From contig NZ_QZEY01000023.1 of the NCBI RefSeq assembly GCF_003594875.1, positions 1-64,000 on the forward strand: a DNA stretch of 64,000 nucleotides, in the 5' to 3' direction. Below are positions 34,495-42,011 of this stretch, piece by piece. This DNA comes from Bailinhaonella thermotolerans. Lineage in GTDB: Bacteria; Actinomycetota; Actinomycetes; Streptosporangiales; Streptosporangiaceae. A program made the position numbers and the translations under genes. The notes below the pieces were generated by a model that was not told where the DNA came from, made no database searches, and saw only the letters and a list, made by a program, of their open reading frames with translations. Position 1 is the stretch's first letter. Each line of letters opens with the position of its first letter.

Positions 34495-36194
34495 GTTCTG
34501 GTCACCCACCAGTCATCGAGCAGAAGCGCGTCCAGGCCGGATTCGGCCAGGCAGTCCAGAGCCATGTCAGGGGTGCCGCAGATCGGCTTGCCCTTGATGT
34601 TGAGGCTCGTGTTGATCAGCACCGGTACGCCGGTCCGCGCCGCGAACGCCTCCAGCAGGCCGGCCAAGAAGGGGTTGGCCTCCCAGGTCACCGTCTGCAC
34701 GCGCGCGGTGCCGTTGACGTGAACCACGCTGGGGATGATCTTCCGGGCCGCCGCCGTCACCGGTGAGGCGACCGACATGTACGGCGACGCCTGCCTCAGC
34801 GTGAAGTACTTCGGGGCGTGCTCGGCGAGTACGGCGGGGGCGAAGGGTCGGAACGGCTCGCGGAACTTCACGGTCTCGTTCAGCCGCCGCACCACGTCCG
34901 GGAGCAGCGGAGAGGCCAGGATCGAACGGTTGCCCAGGGCACGGGGACCAGCCTCCAGGGCACCGTGGAACACCCCGACGATCTGACCCTCGGCGAGCCG
35001 GTCGGCGACGACCTCCGTGGGCGCGAGCAGGCGCCGCGCGACCATGTTCGGGCGAGGGGTCTCGGCCAACGTCAGGCCGGGGAACGCCGGGCCGAGGTAG
35101 CAGCGCCCGGCGACACCCGTGGCCGGGTCGCCGGCGCGGGCGGCGTGGACGGCCAGAGCGGCGCCGGCGGCCGTCCCCGAGTCGCCGGGGGCGGGAGGGA
35201 CGAACACCTCGTCGAACCCGGCCCGTTCGGCGATGCGGCCCACGCTCACGCAGTTCATCGCGACCCCGCCGCCGAGGCACAGCCGTCGCTGCCCGGTGCG
35301 GTGCGCGGCGTGACGGGCCAGGTGCAGCATCACCTGCTCGGTGCGCTCCTGGAAGGCGGCGGCCACGTCCGCGTGGACCTGCTCAATGCCCTCGCTCGGC
35401 TGGCGGGCCGGGCAGGTGAGGGACGCCAGGCGGGTGGACACGCGGGGGTAGCAGCTGGACAGGACTCGCAGCGGCAGCAGCCGGGGATCGAGCTGGAACC
35501 CGTTGTGGGTGAGCGGGATCGCCGCCGCGGCGACCTCGCGGAATCGGGCCGGGTCGCCGAGCGCGGCAAGCGCCATCACCGTGCCTTCCTCATCACCCCG
35601 CCGCCAGCCCAGGTGCTCGGTGATAGCGCCGTAGGCGTAGCCGAGGGAGGCCGGATCCCGGATCGTGTGGAGCGTGCGGTAGCTGTTGCCGCGCGCCGAG
35701 GCGATGGTCGTGGTCGCGGTCTCGCCGAGGCTGTCCACGATCAGCACGGCGGCCTGCGGGTAGCCGGAGGCCGCGAAGGCGTACCGTCCGTGGGCCAGAT
35801 GGTGACGTACGGCGTGCATGCGCGCCTGCGGGAAGCGCCTCGCGACGTCCGTGACCCGGTCCCGGGCCCGCCGGTAGACGTTGGTAAAGCTGCGGGCGCG
35901 CGCAAGCGCCCGGCCCGCCGAGGACGGCACCGCGAGGTGGCGGACAGCGCCGAGCGCTCCGGCCAGGTAGCCGGGGGGCGAGAAGTTGTAGGCCACGTCG
36001 GTGACGTGGGCGGCCGGGATGCCGGCGTGCGACAGGAGCCAGGTGATCGCCTTGGCCGGGTAGGCGCTGGTGTGCTTGATCCCGTTCAGGCGCTCCTCTT
36101 CGACCAAGCCCACCAACTCGCCATCGACGAGCAAGGCGGCGGCCGAATCGTGGGTGCCCGAGCACAGGCCCAGCACGACTGCCGGCGCGCTCAC
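34491..36194 (-). CDS. O-carbamoyltransferase (NodU/CmcH/TobZ family)
   Basis: 567 residues, the full length for the family. The N-terminal Kae1-like domain has GLCSGTHDSAAALLVDGE and RHHLAHGRYAFAASGYPQAA (iron-binding and carbamoyl-adenylate site histidines). The YrdC-like C-terminal part has EAGPRALGNRSILASP, KFREPFRPFAPAVL and VLINTSLNIKGKPI. These enzymes use carbamoyl phosphate and ATP to carbamoylate a hydroxyl. The GTG at 36194 overlaps the preceding stop (GTGA). The adjacent hydroxymethylase suggests its acceptor is a 5-hydroxymethyl-pyrimidine. Confidence 0.93.
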   Translation of the reverse strand: MSAPAVVLGLCSGTHDSAAALLVDGELVGLVEEERLNGIKHTSAYPAKAITWLLSHAGIPAAHVTDVAYNFSPPGYLAGALGAVRHLAVPSSAGRALARARSFTNVYRRARDRVTDVARRFPQARMHAVRHHLAHGRYAFAASGYPQAAVLIVDSLGETATTTIASARGNSYRTLHTIRDPASLGYAYGAITEHLGWRRGDEEGTVMALAALGDPARFREVAAAAIPLTHNGFQLDPRLLPLRVLSSCYPRVSTRLASLTCPARQPSEGIEQVHADVAAAFQERTEQVMLHLARHAAHRTGQRRLCLGGGVAMNCVSVGRIAERAGFDEVFVPPAPGDSGTAAGAALAVHAARAGDPATGVAGRCYLGPAFPGLTLAETPRPNMVARRLLAPTEVVADRLAEGQIVGVFHGALEAGPRALGNRSILASPLLPDVVRRLNETVKFREPFRPFAPAVLAEHAPKYFTLRQASPYMSVASPVTAAARKIIPSVVHVNGTARVQTVTWEANPFLAGLLEAFAARTGVPVLINTSLNIKGKPICGTPDMALDCLAESGLDALLLDDWWVTRT

Positions 36195-37138
36195 CGCGAC
36201 CGCCCCGTGGCCGGGGCCGCCGACTCCAGCCGGTCGTACCACTGCTCCAGGGCTCTCGACAGCGGACCCGACGCGCCGCGTGCCAGATCCCACGCCTGGT
36301 CGCGGTCGTCGCCCTTCCATACCCGGTAGCTGCGCATCACCTCGGCGATCTCCCGCCACCCAGCGTGGGCGCAGTTCTCCCCGTCCCGCACCTGCCGCAG
36401 CAGTTCGTCGAATCCGCTCCACTCGGTGCCCAGCGCGGGCATGAGGCCGCTCTCCTCCACGCTGTCGGGGAGGTCGCCGGCGAGTTCCAGATGCTCGGCG
36501 TACAGGTGCAGCGAGTCGATGTGGTGGTGGTAGCGGCCGAGTTCGACCCCGAGCCATCCGGCCATCAGCTCATGCAGGACCGTGAAGGTGAAGATGTCGT
36601 AGCAGAACCCCAGCCACAGGTCCTGGCTGCGCATGGTGGTGTACATCTCCAGCCGCCCCTGCCGAATGTAGAAGCGGAACCCCAGGGTGCACGGCACGTC
36701 CTTGTTGCCGTGGTGGTCCCGCCCGGGGTCGTAGAGCTGGATCACGGCGCGGCGGCTGTCAGGGTCGTCCTTCAACACTCGGCGTACGTAGTCGAGCTGA
36801 TCCACGTGCCCGTCCCACCGGCGCAACCGGGGCCCGTACGCGCCCCGCAGCACCCCCTTATCGGCGAACTCGGTCAACCGCGCGTTGTAGGTGTAGATCC
36901 AGTCGCCGTCCGATCCCGACAAGATCCACACCGTTTCCGCAGCGGCGAACGCCGGGTTGAGCATCCGCGTCGGCGGCAGCCAGATCAGGCGCCGCCGCGG
37001 CTCGGCCAGGACCAGGTTCACACCGATCAGCTCGAATGTGTCCAGCCCGCGCGGAGAAGCCTTGCGCCCGCCGCTCCGGACGGCATGCACCGCCTGGGCG
37101 AAAAGCTCGTTGGCCGAATTCGCCGACAGAGTCTTCAC
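36191..37138 (-). CDS. Thymidylate-synthase homologue, predicted cytosine nucleotide hydroxymethylase
   Basis: 315 residues from the GTG at 37138, which overlaps the epimerase stop (GTGA) and follows AGGGAGGA. ThyA features are present: KDDPDSRRAVIQLYD (phosphate-binding arginines), catalytic Cys150 in DVPCTLGF, MRSQDLWLG (RS-D) and HIDSLHLYAEH. The position of the dUMP-selecting Asn (E. coli Asn177) is Asp181 in FCYDIFTF. T4 dCMP hydroxymethylase has Asp there, and Asn-to-Asp mutants of thymidylate synthase accept dCMP. So it likely hydroxymethylates (d)CMP at C5; ribo versus deoxy is not decided. The ThyA C-terminus is replaced by an unrelated tail. Confidence 0.85.
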   Translation of the reverse strand: MKTLSANSANELFAQAVHAVRSGGRKASPRGLDTFELIGVNLVLAEPRRRLIWLPPTRMLNPAFAAAETVWILSGSDGDWIYTYNARLTEFADKGVLRGAYGPRLRRWDGHVDQLDYVRRVLKDDPDSRRAVIQLYDPGRDHHGNKDVPCTLGFRFYIRQGRLEMYTTMRSQDLWLGFCYDIFTFTVLHELMAGWLGVELGRYHHHIDSLHLYAEHLELAGDLPDSVEESGLMPALGTEWSGFDELLRQVRDGENCAHAGWREIAEVMRSYRVWKGDDRDQAWDLARGASGPLSRALEQWYDRLESAAPATGRSR

Positions 37139-38136
37139 GAGGTCCTCCCTGGAAGCACGAGCAGAGACGGGTTCGGGTGCGCGATGAGCCAGCGCCATTG
37201 CCGGGCGAGACCCTCCGCGAGTGGGGTCAAGGGGTGGTAATCCAGCACATGCTCGGCTTTGCCGTTGTCGCCCTCGGTCGCGGCCACGTCGCCCAGGTGC
37301 CGGCCCCGGGCGAGCGTGGGAACCGGCTGGCCGGTCACCTGCTCGATCAGGTTCCGCAGCTCGGCCAGAGACGTGCTCTGATCTCCCGCGATGTTGATGA
37401 CCTCGGCGTGCGCCTCCATCGTGGCGGCGCGCACCGTGGCCCGGACCACGTCATCGACGTAGGTGAAGCTCCGCCGCTGGCTGCCGTCCCCGTACACCTC
37501 CACGGGGGTCCCGGTCAGCACGGCCTGGAACATGCGCGCGATCACCATGTCCGGGCGCTGCCGCGGCCCGTAGACCGTGAAGTACCGCAGCGCCACCACG
37601 CTCGTCGGGGCGTCGTCCTGAAGCGCGTACGCGAGTGCGAGCTGCTCGGCGGCCAGCTTGGTGACGCCGTACGGCGACAGCGGCCACACCGGGCCCTCCT
37701 CCCGCATGGGGAGGACGACGGCCTCGCCGTACACGCTGGAGGACGAGGCGAGCACCATGCGCGGCACCCCAACAGTGGCGCAGTACTCCAGCAGCATCTG
37801 CGTGCCCAGCACGTTCGAGCTCGCATACTCGCGGAACCGCTCGCCCCACGAACTACGCACACCGGTCGCCGCGGCCAGATGGAACACCACCTGGACGGGC
37901 ATCAGCAGGCGCAGCATCGCGCCGTCAGCGATGTCCACCGGCTCGTAGCGGAACCGGGGATGGTCCAGCAGACCGACGAGATTCTGCCTCACCAAGGGGT
38001 CCTTGGGCGGTCGCCGATCCACTCCGATCACCTCGTGGCCCCCGGCCACCAGTGCCTCAGCCAGATGCGATCCGATGAATCCGGCGACTCCGGTCACCAT
38101 GACCGTCCCGCCGTCCGTAGCCAGGTCTGGCCCCAC
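37135..38136 (-). CDS. NAD-dependent sugar epimerase/dehydratase (extended SDR)
   Basis: 333 residues. The NAD-binding motif is VTGVAGFIGSHLAEAL, the active site is LASSSSVYG and SPYGVTKLAAE (YxxxK), and RYFTVYGPRQRPDM and YVDDVVRA are sugar-nucleotide epimerase signatures. It is closest in style to UDP-glucuronate or UDP-galactose 4-epimerases. It may supply the sugar donor for the operon's glycosyltransferase. First gene of the operon; its promoter lies in the 121-bp space shared with the divergent XRE gene. The family is certain, the substrate unknown. Confidence 0.88.
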   Translation of the reverse strand: MGPDLATDGGTVMVTGVAGFIGSHLAEALVAGGHEVIGVDRRPPKDPLVRQNLVGLLDHPRFRYEPVDIADGAMLRLLMPVQVVFHLAAATGVRSSWGERFREYASSNVLGTQMLLEYCATVGVPRMVLASSSSVYGEAVVLPMREEGPVWPLSPYGVTKLAAEQLALAYALQDDAPTSVVALRYFTVYGPRQRPDMVIARMFQAVLTGTPVEVYGDGSQRRSFTYVDDVVRATVRAATMEAHAEVINIAGDQSTSLAELRNLIEQVTGQPVPTLARGRHLGDVAATEGDNGKAEHVLDYHPLTPLAEGLARQWRWLIAHPNPSLLVLPGRTS

Positions 38137-38257
38137 AGCGACTCCTTCGCGATCAGCGCGAGATCACCTTCGAGACCCTCATGAAACGGCTACAACTCCA
38201 GGTCGAAGAAGAGGAGACTTCAGGAGACGAGATCCACATCCCTGGGGCTGGATCACC
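38137..38257. promoter_or_regulatory. Divergent promoter region of the cargo operon
   Basis: 121 bp between the epimerase and XRE starts. It is AT-richer than its surroundings around 38180-38240. No clear -35/-10 pair or palindrome is visible; the XRE protein is the natural candidate regulator. Confidence 0.4.
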
Positions 38258-39529
38258 ATGAGCAAGAACCGACCCGAGTGGGCGCTGCGCCTACTTGCCG
38301 AACGGCGGAAGCGGCTCTGGAGCCAGCGGCAACTGGCGAGTCATCTGCTCAAGGCCGCTGATGAACGCACCCGGGCCCAACTGGCGTCCGTAGAGAGCCT
38401 GTGCCGGATGGTGCGCGACTACGAGGCCGGTCGCCATCACCCGAGCGAGGAGTACGCCGAGCTGTACTGCCGGGTCTACGGCCTCACCCACGAAGCCCTC
38501 TTCGGCGGGGAGGCGCCATCCCAGACCACCGAACATCCTGCCCTGACCATCCCCCACGCCGAGGCACTGATCGCCTGGCTCACCTCGACCAACACCAGCG
38601 ACATCGCCGTCGAAACGATCGGGCAGCAGGCATCAGCCCTGGCGGAAGCCCACACCCGCACCCCGCCGGCCCATGTGCTCGGCGAGGTCGTCCAGCTCCA
38701 CCACCAAACCCAGGCCCTGCTTCACACAGGTCGGCAACGCCTCCGCCAGACCCGTGAACTCCTCCGCCTCGACGCCGACCTGCTGGCCCACGCCTGCCTT
38801 CTCCTGGGCGATGTCCATCAGGACGAAGCCGCCGCAGCGTACGGACGGGCCGCCGAAATGTACGCCCGCGAGGCCGGCGCAAACCCGGCCATCGCCATCG
38901 CCGCTCAGGCCAAAACCGCGCGCTGGCGCCGCCGCTACGCCGAGTCCGCGGATCTGGCGCGCCAGGGCTACGAGATCGCACCCGCGGCGCCGGTCAAGAT
39001 CCTCCTCGCCTGCCAGGAAGCCAACGCAGCCGGTCTGCTGGGCGACGTTCCACGAGCACGCGGCGCGCTTCAGCGGGCCGAGGACACCGCATCCGGCTCC
39101 ATCGCCGCCGACTCCGGCAGCTCGGCCTGGTCGTGCTCGAATTCCCGCCGCGCCTTGTTCGCCCTTTCCGTGGCGACCCGAGCCGGTGACGCCGAGGCGG
39201 CGTTGCAAGCCGCGCGGATGGCCGAAGAGTCATGGGCGGCCGGAGAACCGTGGGTACGGGGAACCTGGGCGCAGATCCGCATCGGCGCCGGCATCGCCCA
39301 CGTGATGCACGGCGACCTGGACGCCGCCGCGGCCCAGATCAAGCCCATGCTGTCCCTGGCCCCCGAGCTACGCATCACGACCATCACCCGCTACCTCGCC
39401 CGCATGGGCGAGCTGCTGCGTGCCCGGCGCTTCCAGCGAAACCCCGCCGCCGGCGACCTGATCGAGCAGATCCGCGCATTCAATCTCGGCGCCCGCCCCG
39501 GCCCGCCCCCGAAGGAGGAAACCGCGTGA
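38258..39529 (+). CDS. XRE-family regulator with TPR-like C-terminal domain
   Basis: 423 residues. The N-terminal helix-turn-helix includes LAERRKRLWSQRQLASHLLKA and VRDYEAGRHHPSEEYAELYCRVYG. The remaining 300 residues are Ala/Leu-rich helical repeats, as in TPR-containing actinobacterial XRE proteins that sense peptides or small molecules. It probably controls the divergent eight-gene operon. The ATG at 38258 fits the family start; upstream in-frame sequence belongs to the opposite gene. It overlaps the next gene by 4 bp (GTGA). Confidence 0.85.
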   Translation: MSKNRPEWALRLLAERRKRLWSQRQLASHLLKAADERTRAQLASVESLCRMVRDYEAGRHHPSEEYAELYCRVYGLTHEALFGGEAPSQTTEHPALTIPHAEALIAWLTSTNTSDIAVETIGQQASALAEAHTRTPPAHVLGEVVQLHHQTQALLHTGRQRLRQTRELLRLDADLLAHACLLLGDVHQDEAAAAYGRAAEMYAREAGANPAIAIAAQAKTARWRRRYAESADLARQGYEIAPAAPVKILLACQEANAAGLLGDVPRARGALQRAEDTASGSIAADSGSSAWSCSNSRRALFALSVATRAGDAEAALQAARMAEESWAAGEPWVRGTWAQIRIGAGIAHVMHGDLDAAAAQIKPMLSLAPELRITTITRYLARMGELLRARRFQRNPAAGDLIEQIRAFNLGARPGPPPKEETA

Positions 39530-40146
39530 GCCTGCCCGAACAGATGACCGACCGCTGGAAGCACCGCCCCCAGCCCAGCCCGGATCGCCTGTACTGGCAT
39601 GTCCTCCTCCGCGATAACCCCCAGGTACGCGCCCTCGCCCGGGAAGGCCAGGAACGACTCACCGCCTTCCCCGGGATGCACCTGGTCCCACCCGAATGGC
39701 TCCACCTCACCACGCTCATCGCCGGACCTGCTCAAGAGATCGACAGCAACCAGCGGGCACGCATGATCGAGCGGACCCGCGACCTACTGACCCAGGTCCC
39801 GCCCGCGCCGGTCACGCTCGGCCGGATCCTCTACCACCCCGAAGCGATCGCCCTCGCCGTACGGCCCGCCGAGGCACTGCTGCCTATCCTCCACGCGGTC
39901 CAGGATGCGACGCGGCACGCGACGGGGCGAGAGGGCGTGCTGGACACAGAGCCGTGGCTACCCCATGTGACCCTCGCCTACAGCACGGCCGACCAGCCCG
40001 CCGCGCCCGTCATCGCCGCCCTCGGCCGTCATCTGCCCGGCTGTGACATCGTGATCGACACCATCAGCCTCGTCCTGCAGGAGGGCGATGAACGCCTCTG
40101 GAACTGGAAGCCCTTGGCGCACCTCCCGGTTGGCGGCGAGAGCTGA
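39526..40146 (+). CDS. 2H phosphoesterase (2'-5' RNA ligase-like)
   Basis: 206 residues with two HxT motifs, LHLTTL near residue 66 and PHVTLAYS near 146, the catalytic pair of the 2H superfamily (LigT, CPDase). Such enzymes open cyclic phosphodiesters or process 2'-5' linkages. The GTG at 39526 follows GAAGGAGG and overlaps the XRE stop. Association with the regulator and a nucleotide-modifying operon hints at nucleotide processing, but the substrate is unknown. Confidence 0.85.
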   Translation: MSLPEQMTDRWKHRPQPSPDRLYWHVLLRDNPQVRALAREGQERLTAFPGMHLVPPEWLHLTTLIAGPAQEIDSNQRARMIERTRDLLTQVPPAPVTLGRILYHPEAIALAVRPAEALLPILHAVQDATRHATGREGVLDTEPWLPHVTLAYSTADQPAAPVIAALGRHLPGCDIVIDTISLVLQEGDERLWNWKPLAHLPVGGES

Positions 40147-40200
40147 TAAATGAAGGGGGGTGACGCCGGGGCGAACAGCGCGGGAGTCTGGTTTGACCAG

Positions 40201-40226
40201 CCGTTTTCCCGGATCCGGGAAGTGGA
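40201..40226. repeat. Palindrome related to the 30242 palindrome
   Basis: A 16-bp perfect core (ttcccggatccgggaa, 40206-40221) preceded by ccgttt. The stretch ccgttttcccggatccggg is shared with 30248-30265. It lies in the convergent gap after the 2H phosphoesterase, so related palindromes bracket the cargo genes. Confidence 0.75.
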
Positions 40227-40340
40227 TTCGGCGCGCATCGAAGGCGTCGTTCAAGCCGACACTCCACCGGTCAGATCGGACGGACCCGGAGGAAACGAGG
40301 AGGACGTCCCTCCGCGTCCGTTGATCGCAAAACTGAGTTG

Positions 40341-41378
40341 TTAGAGCCCGACGCCGCGCATGGGGTTGTCCCGCCACTTGTCAGCCTGTCGGACGTAGCC
40401 GTGTACCACTGGGGAGTTCTCCGACCAGCGGCCATGGCGGGCGATAGCGGAGACAGGGGCACCGTTGCGGGCGGCGGCGGTGGCGCCGCCCGCTCGCAGA
40501 GAATGAGCGGTGAACTTCTCGGCGTCCGGGAGCCCAGCCTTCTCGGCGGCCCGGCGGACGATCAAGTTGATGCCGTGCCCGGACATGCGGGCGCCGCCGC
40601 GCCCTGTGGCCTTGTCGGTACCGCTGAGGCGGCCGTGCCGGTCGACGCCGCGCAGTAGGGGCCCGCTGGTGACGCCCGCCTCGGCGAGGACGGCGATCCA
40701 GGCTTGGACCACGCGAACGGGGCAGGTGTCGGGGTGAGAGCCGTAGGGGACGGGCACGGTCTCACCGCGGGCGTCCTGGTCGGTCTTCGACATCCGGATG
40801 GTCACTTCCAAGCCGTCGCGGGTGACGACGATGTCGTCGATGTCGAGCGCGACCAGCTCGGAGCGGCGGCCCATCAGCGCGAACCCGAGCACCAGCACGG
40901 CCCGGTCGCGTAGCCCGGTGAGCGTCTGGGCGTCGGTGGCGTCGATCAGGCGGCGCAGGATGTCCACCTCGGCCGCGGGCGCCCTGCGGGTGCGCTTGCC
41001 AGCGGCGGCGTACTCGCGGCGGTAGTCCCGCAGCGCAAGCCGGGCCACCCGGGCGTCCAAGGTGTGACCGGCAAGCTTGTGCCGGGACTGAATGCACCCC
41101 AGTGCCCGCTCGATGGTCGAGGGCGCGGGCGGGGTGCCCCGGCGGGTGGGAGTCGCGGCAAGGTGCGTGACGTACTCGGCCAACGTCGCGGCACTGGCCG
41201 GCATCGCCGTACGTCCCTGCTCAAGACACCAACTCTCGAACGCGATCCAGTCGCGGCGGTAAGCGCGACCGGTGTTGGCCGCGAAGCCGCCGGCGATGCG
41301 GGCGCGCGTCTGCTCAGTCAGCTCATCGTCGGCCGGAGTCAAGGGGGCGGCAGAGCGGGGCGCGAGAGCGCCAGACAT
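40341..41378 (-). CDS. Cre-like tyrosine recombinase
   Basis: 345 residues, nearly the size of Cre (343). An N-terminal helical DNA-binding domain (about 30-150) is followed by the catalytic domain with Arg in LMGRRSELVAL, Lys in RMSKTDQ, HSLRAGG (H-x2-R), a Trp in HGRWSENS and Tyr in VVHGYVRQ. The Trp corresponds to Cre's Trp315. It is not the element integrase and lacks an arm-binding domain. Only 28 bp upstream lies a lox-like inverted repeat. A role in resolving element multimers is likely. The ATG at 41378 is chosen; upstream in-frame sequence crosses the repeat. Confidence 0.85.
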   Translation of the reverse strand: MSGALAPRSAAPLTPADDELTEQTRARIAGGFAANTGRAYRRDWIAFESWCLEQGRTAMPASAATLAEYVTHLAATPTRRGTPPAPSTIERALGCIQSRHKLAGHTLDARVARLALRDYRREYAAAGKRTRRAPAAEVDILRRLIDATDAQTLTGLRDRAVLVLGFALMGRRSELVALDIDDIVVTRDGLEVTIRMSKTDQDARGETVPVPYGSHPDTCPVRVVQAWIAVLAEAGVTSGPLLRGVDRHGRLSGTDKATGRGGARMSGHGINLIVRRAAEKAGLPDAEKFTAHSLRAGGATAAARNGAPVSAIARHGRWSENSPVVHGYVRQADKWRDNPMRGVGL

Positions 41379-41406
41379 GGGCGGGGGGACCCTTCGATAG
41401 GCGGAT

Positions 41407-41442
41407 TCTGGATTGCGATAAGCTATGTTATCGCAATCCAGA
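41407..41442. other. lox-like recombination site (15-bp inverted arms, 6-bp spacer)
   Basis: Perfect 15-bp inverted repeats (tctggattgcgataa and complement) flank the asymmetric spacer gctatg. The architecture is that of lox, FRT and dif core sites, and a Cre-like gene starts 28 bp away. It could instead, or also, be an autoregulatory operator, since it occupies the gene's promoter region. Confidence 0.7.
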
Positions 41443-41521
41443 GAATACCCGCGATCTTCTGTGGACCCTCGCGTCCAGTCATGCACTACCTCTAGAGACA
41501 CCCCTCAGGTTCCAGGAGCCT

Positions 41522-42001
41522 TTAGCCATCCCGCTGGAATCTCCGGGGCGGCCAGTGGTTCCCATACTGTTTGCGTGGCCACATGGACGAAGGAGGCTCT
41601 CTTCGGGGATCATGGATCTTGTAGGGGCGGCCAGAGGCCATGCGAATCAAAACGATCCGCTGCGTATCTACTTCCTCCAGAGCCGCAACGATGGCGCGAC
41701 TGGATTGCACAAGGGCAGCCGCCGCAGCGGCTAGGTGGTCCAGAGAGCTCTTTCCTACGTCAACAAAGGCACAGTGTACACCCGATCGCTGGATCGCCTT
41801 ACAGATGTCGTTATCAAACAACTGGTTGCTGTCGACCGTGATCAGGAACTCATACCCGTGGCGCGCCGCCTTCTCATACAGCTGCTTGTCCTTGATCCCC
41901 TTCCAGCGCTTGTCCACATGCTCCAACGAGTGGCCCCATAGAAGCCACTTCAGAGGATCTAGTAGATGAGCGGAAACATTCTCATCGAGGAGGATCTTCA
42001 C
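41522..42001 (-). CDS. PIN-like toxin (DUF5615-type)
   Basis: 159 residues. It opens MKILLDENVSAHLL and has GHSLEHVDKRWKGIKDKQLYEKA and FLITVDSNQLFD, with the conserved acids of Mut7-C/PIN-like RNases (DUF5615). The C-terminus is an unusual extension after residue 120. It is coded 10 bp downstream of a DUF433 gene, the standard partner of these toxins. Base composition is noticeably less GC-rich than neighbours, suggesting separate acquisition. It presumably cleaves RNA when unpaired and stabilises the element. Confidence 0.78.
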   Translation of the reverse strand: MKILLDENVSAHLLDPLKWLLWGHSLEHVDKRWKGIKDKQLYEKAARHGYEFLITVDSNQLFDNDICKAIQRSGVHCAFVDVGKSSLDHLAAAAAALVQSSRAIVAALEEVDTQRIVLIRMASGRPYKIHDPRREPPSSMWPRKQYGNHWPPRRFQRDG

Positions 42002-42011
42002 GATCGGCCCC

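Noticed and set aside
36191-37138. Simple thymidylate synthase for host dTMP supply
   Set aside because: The Asn177-equivalent is Asp, the C-terminus is not ThyA-like, and the gene is coupled to a carbamoyltransferase in an accessory operon.
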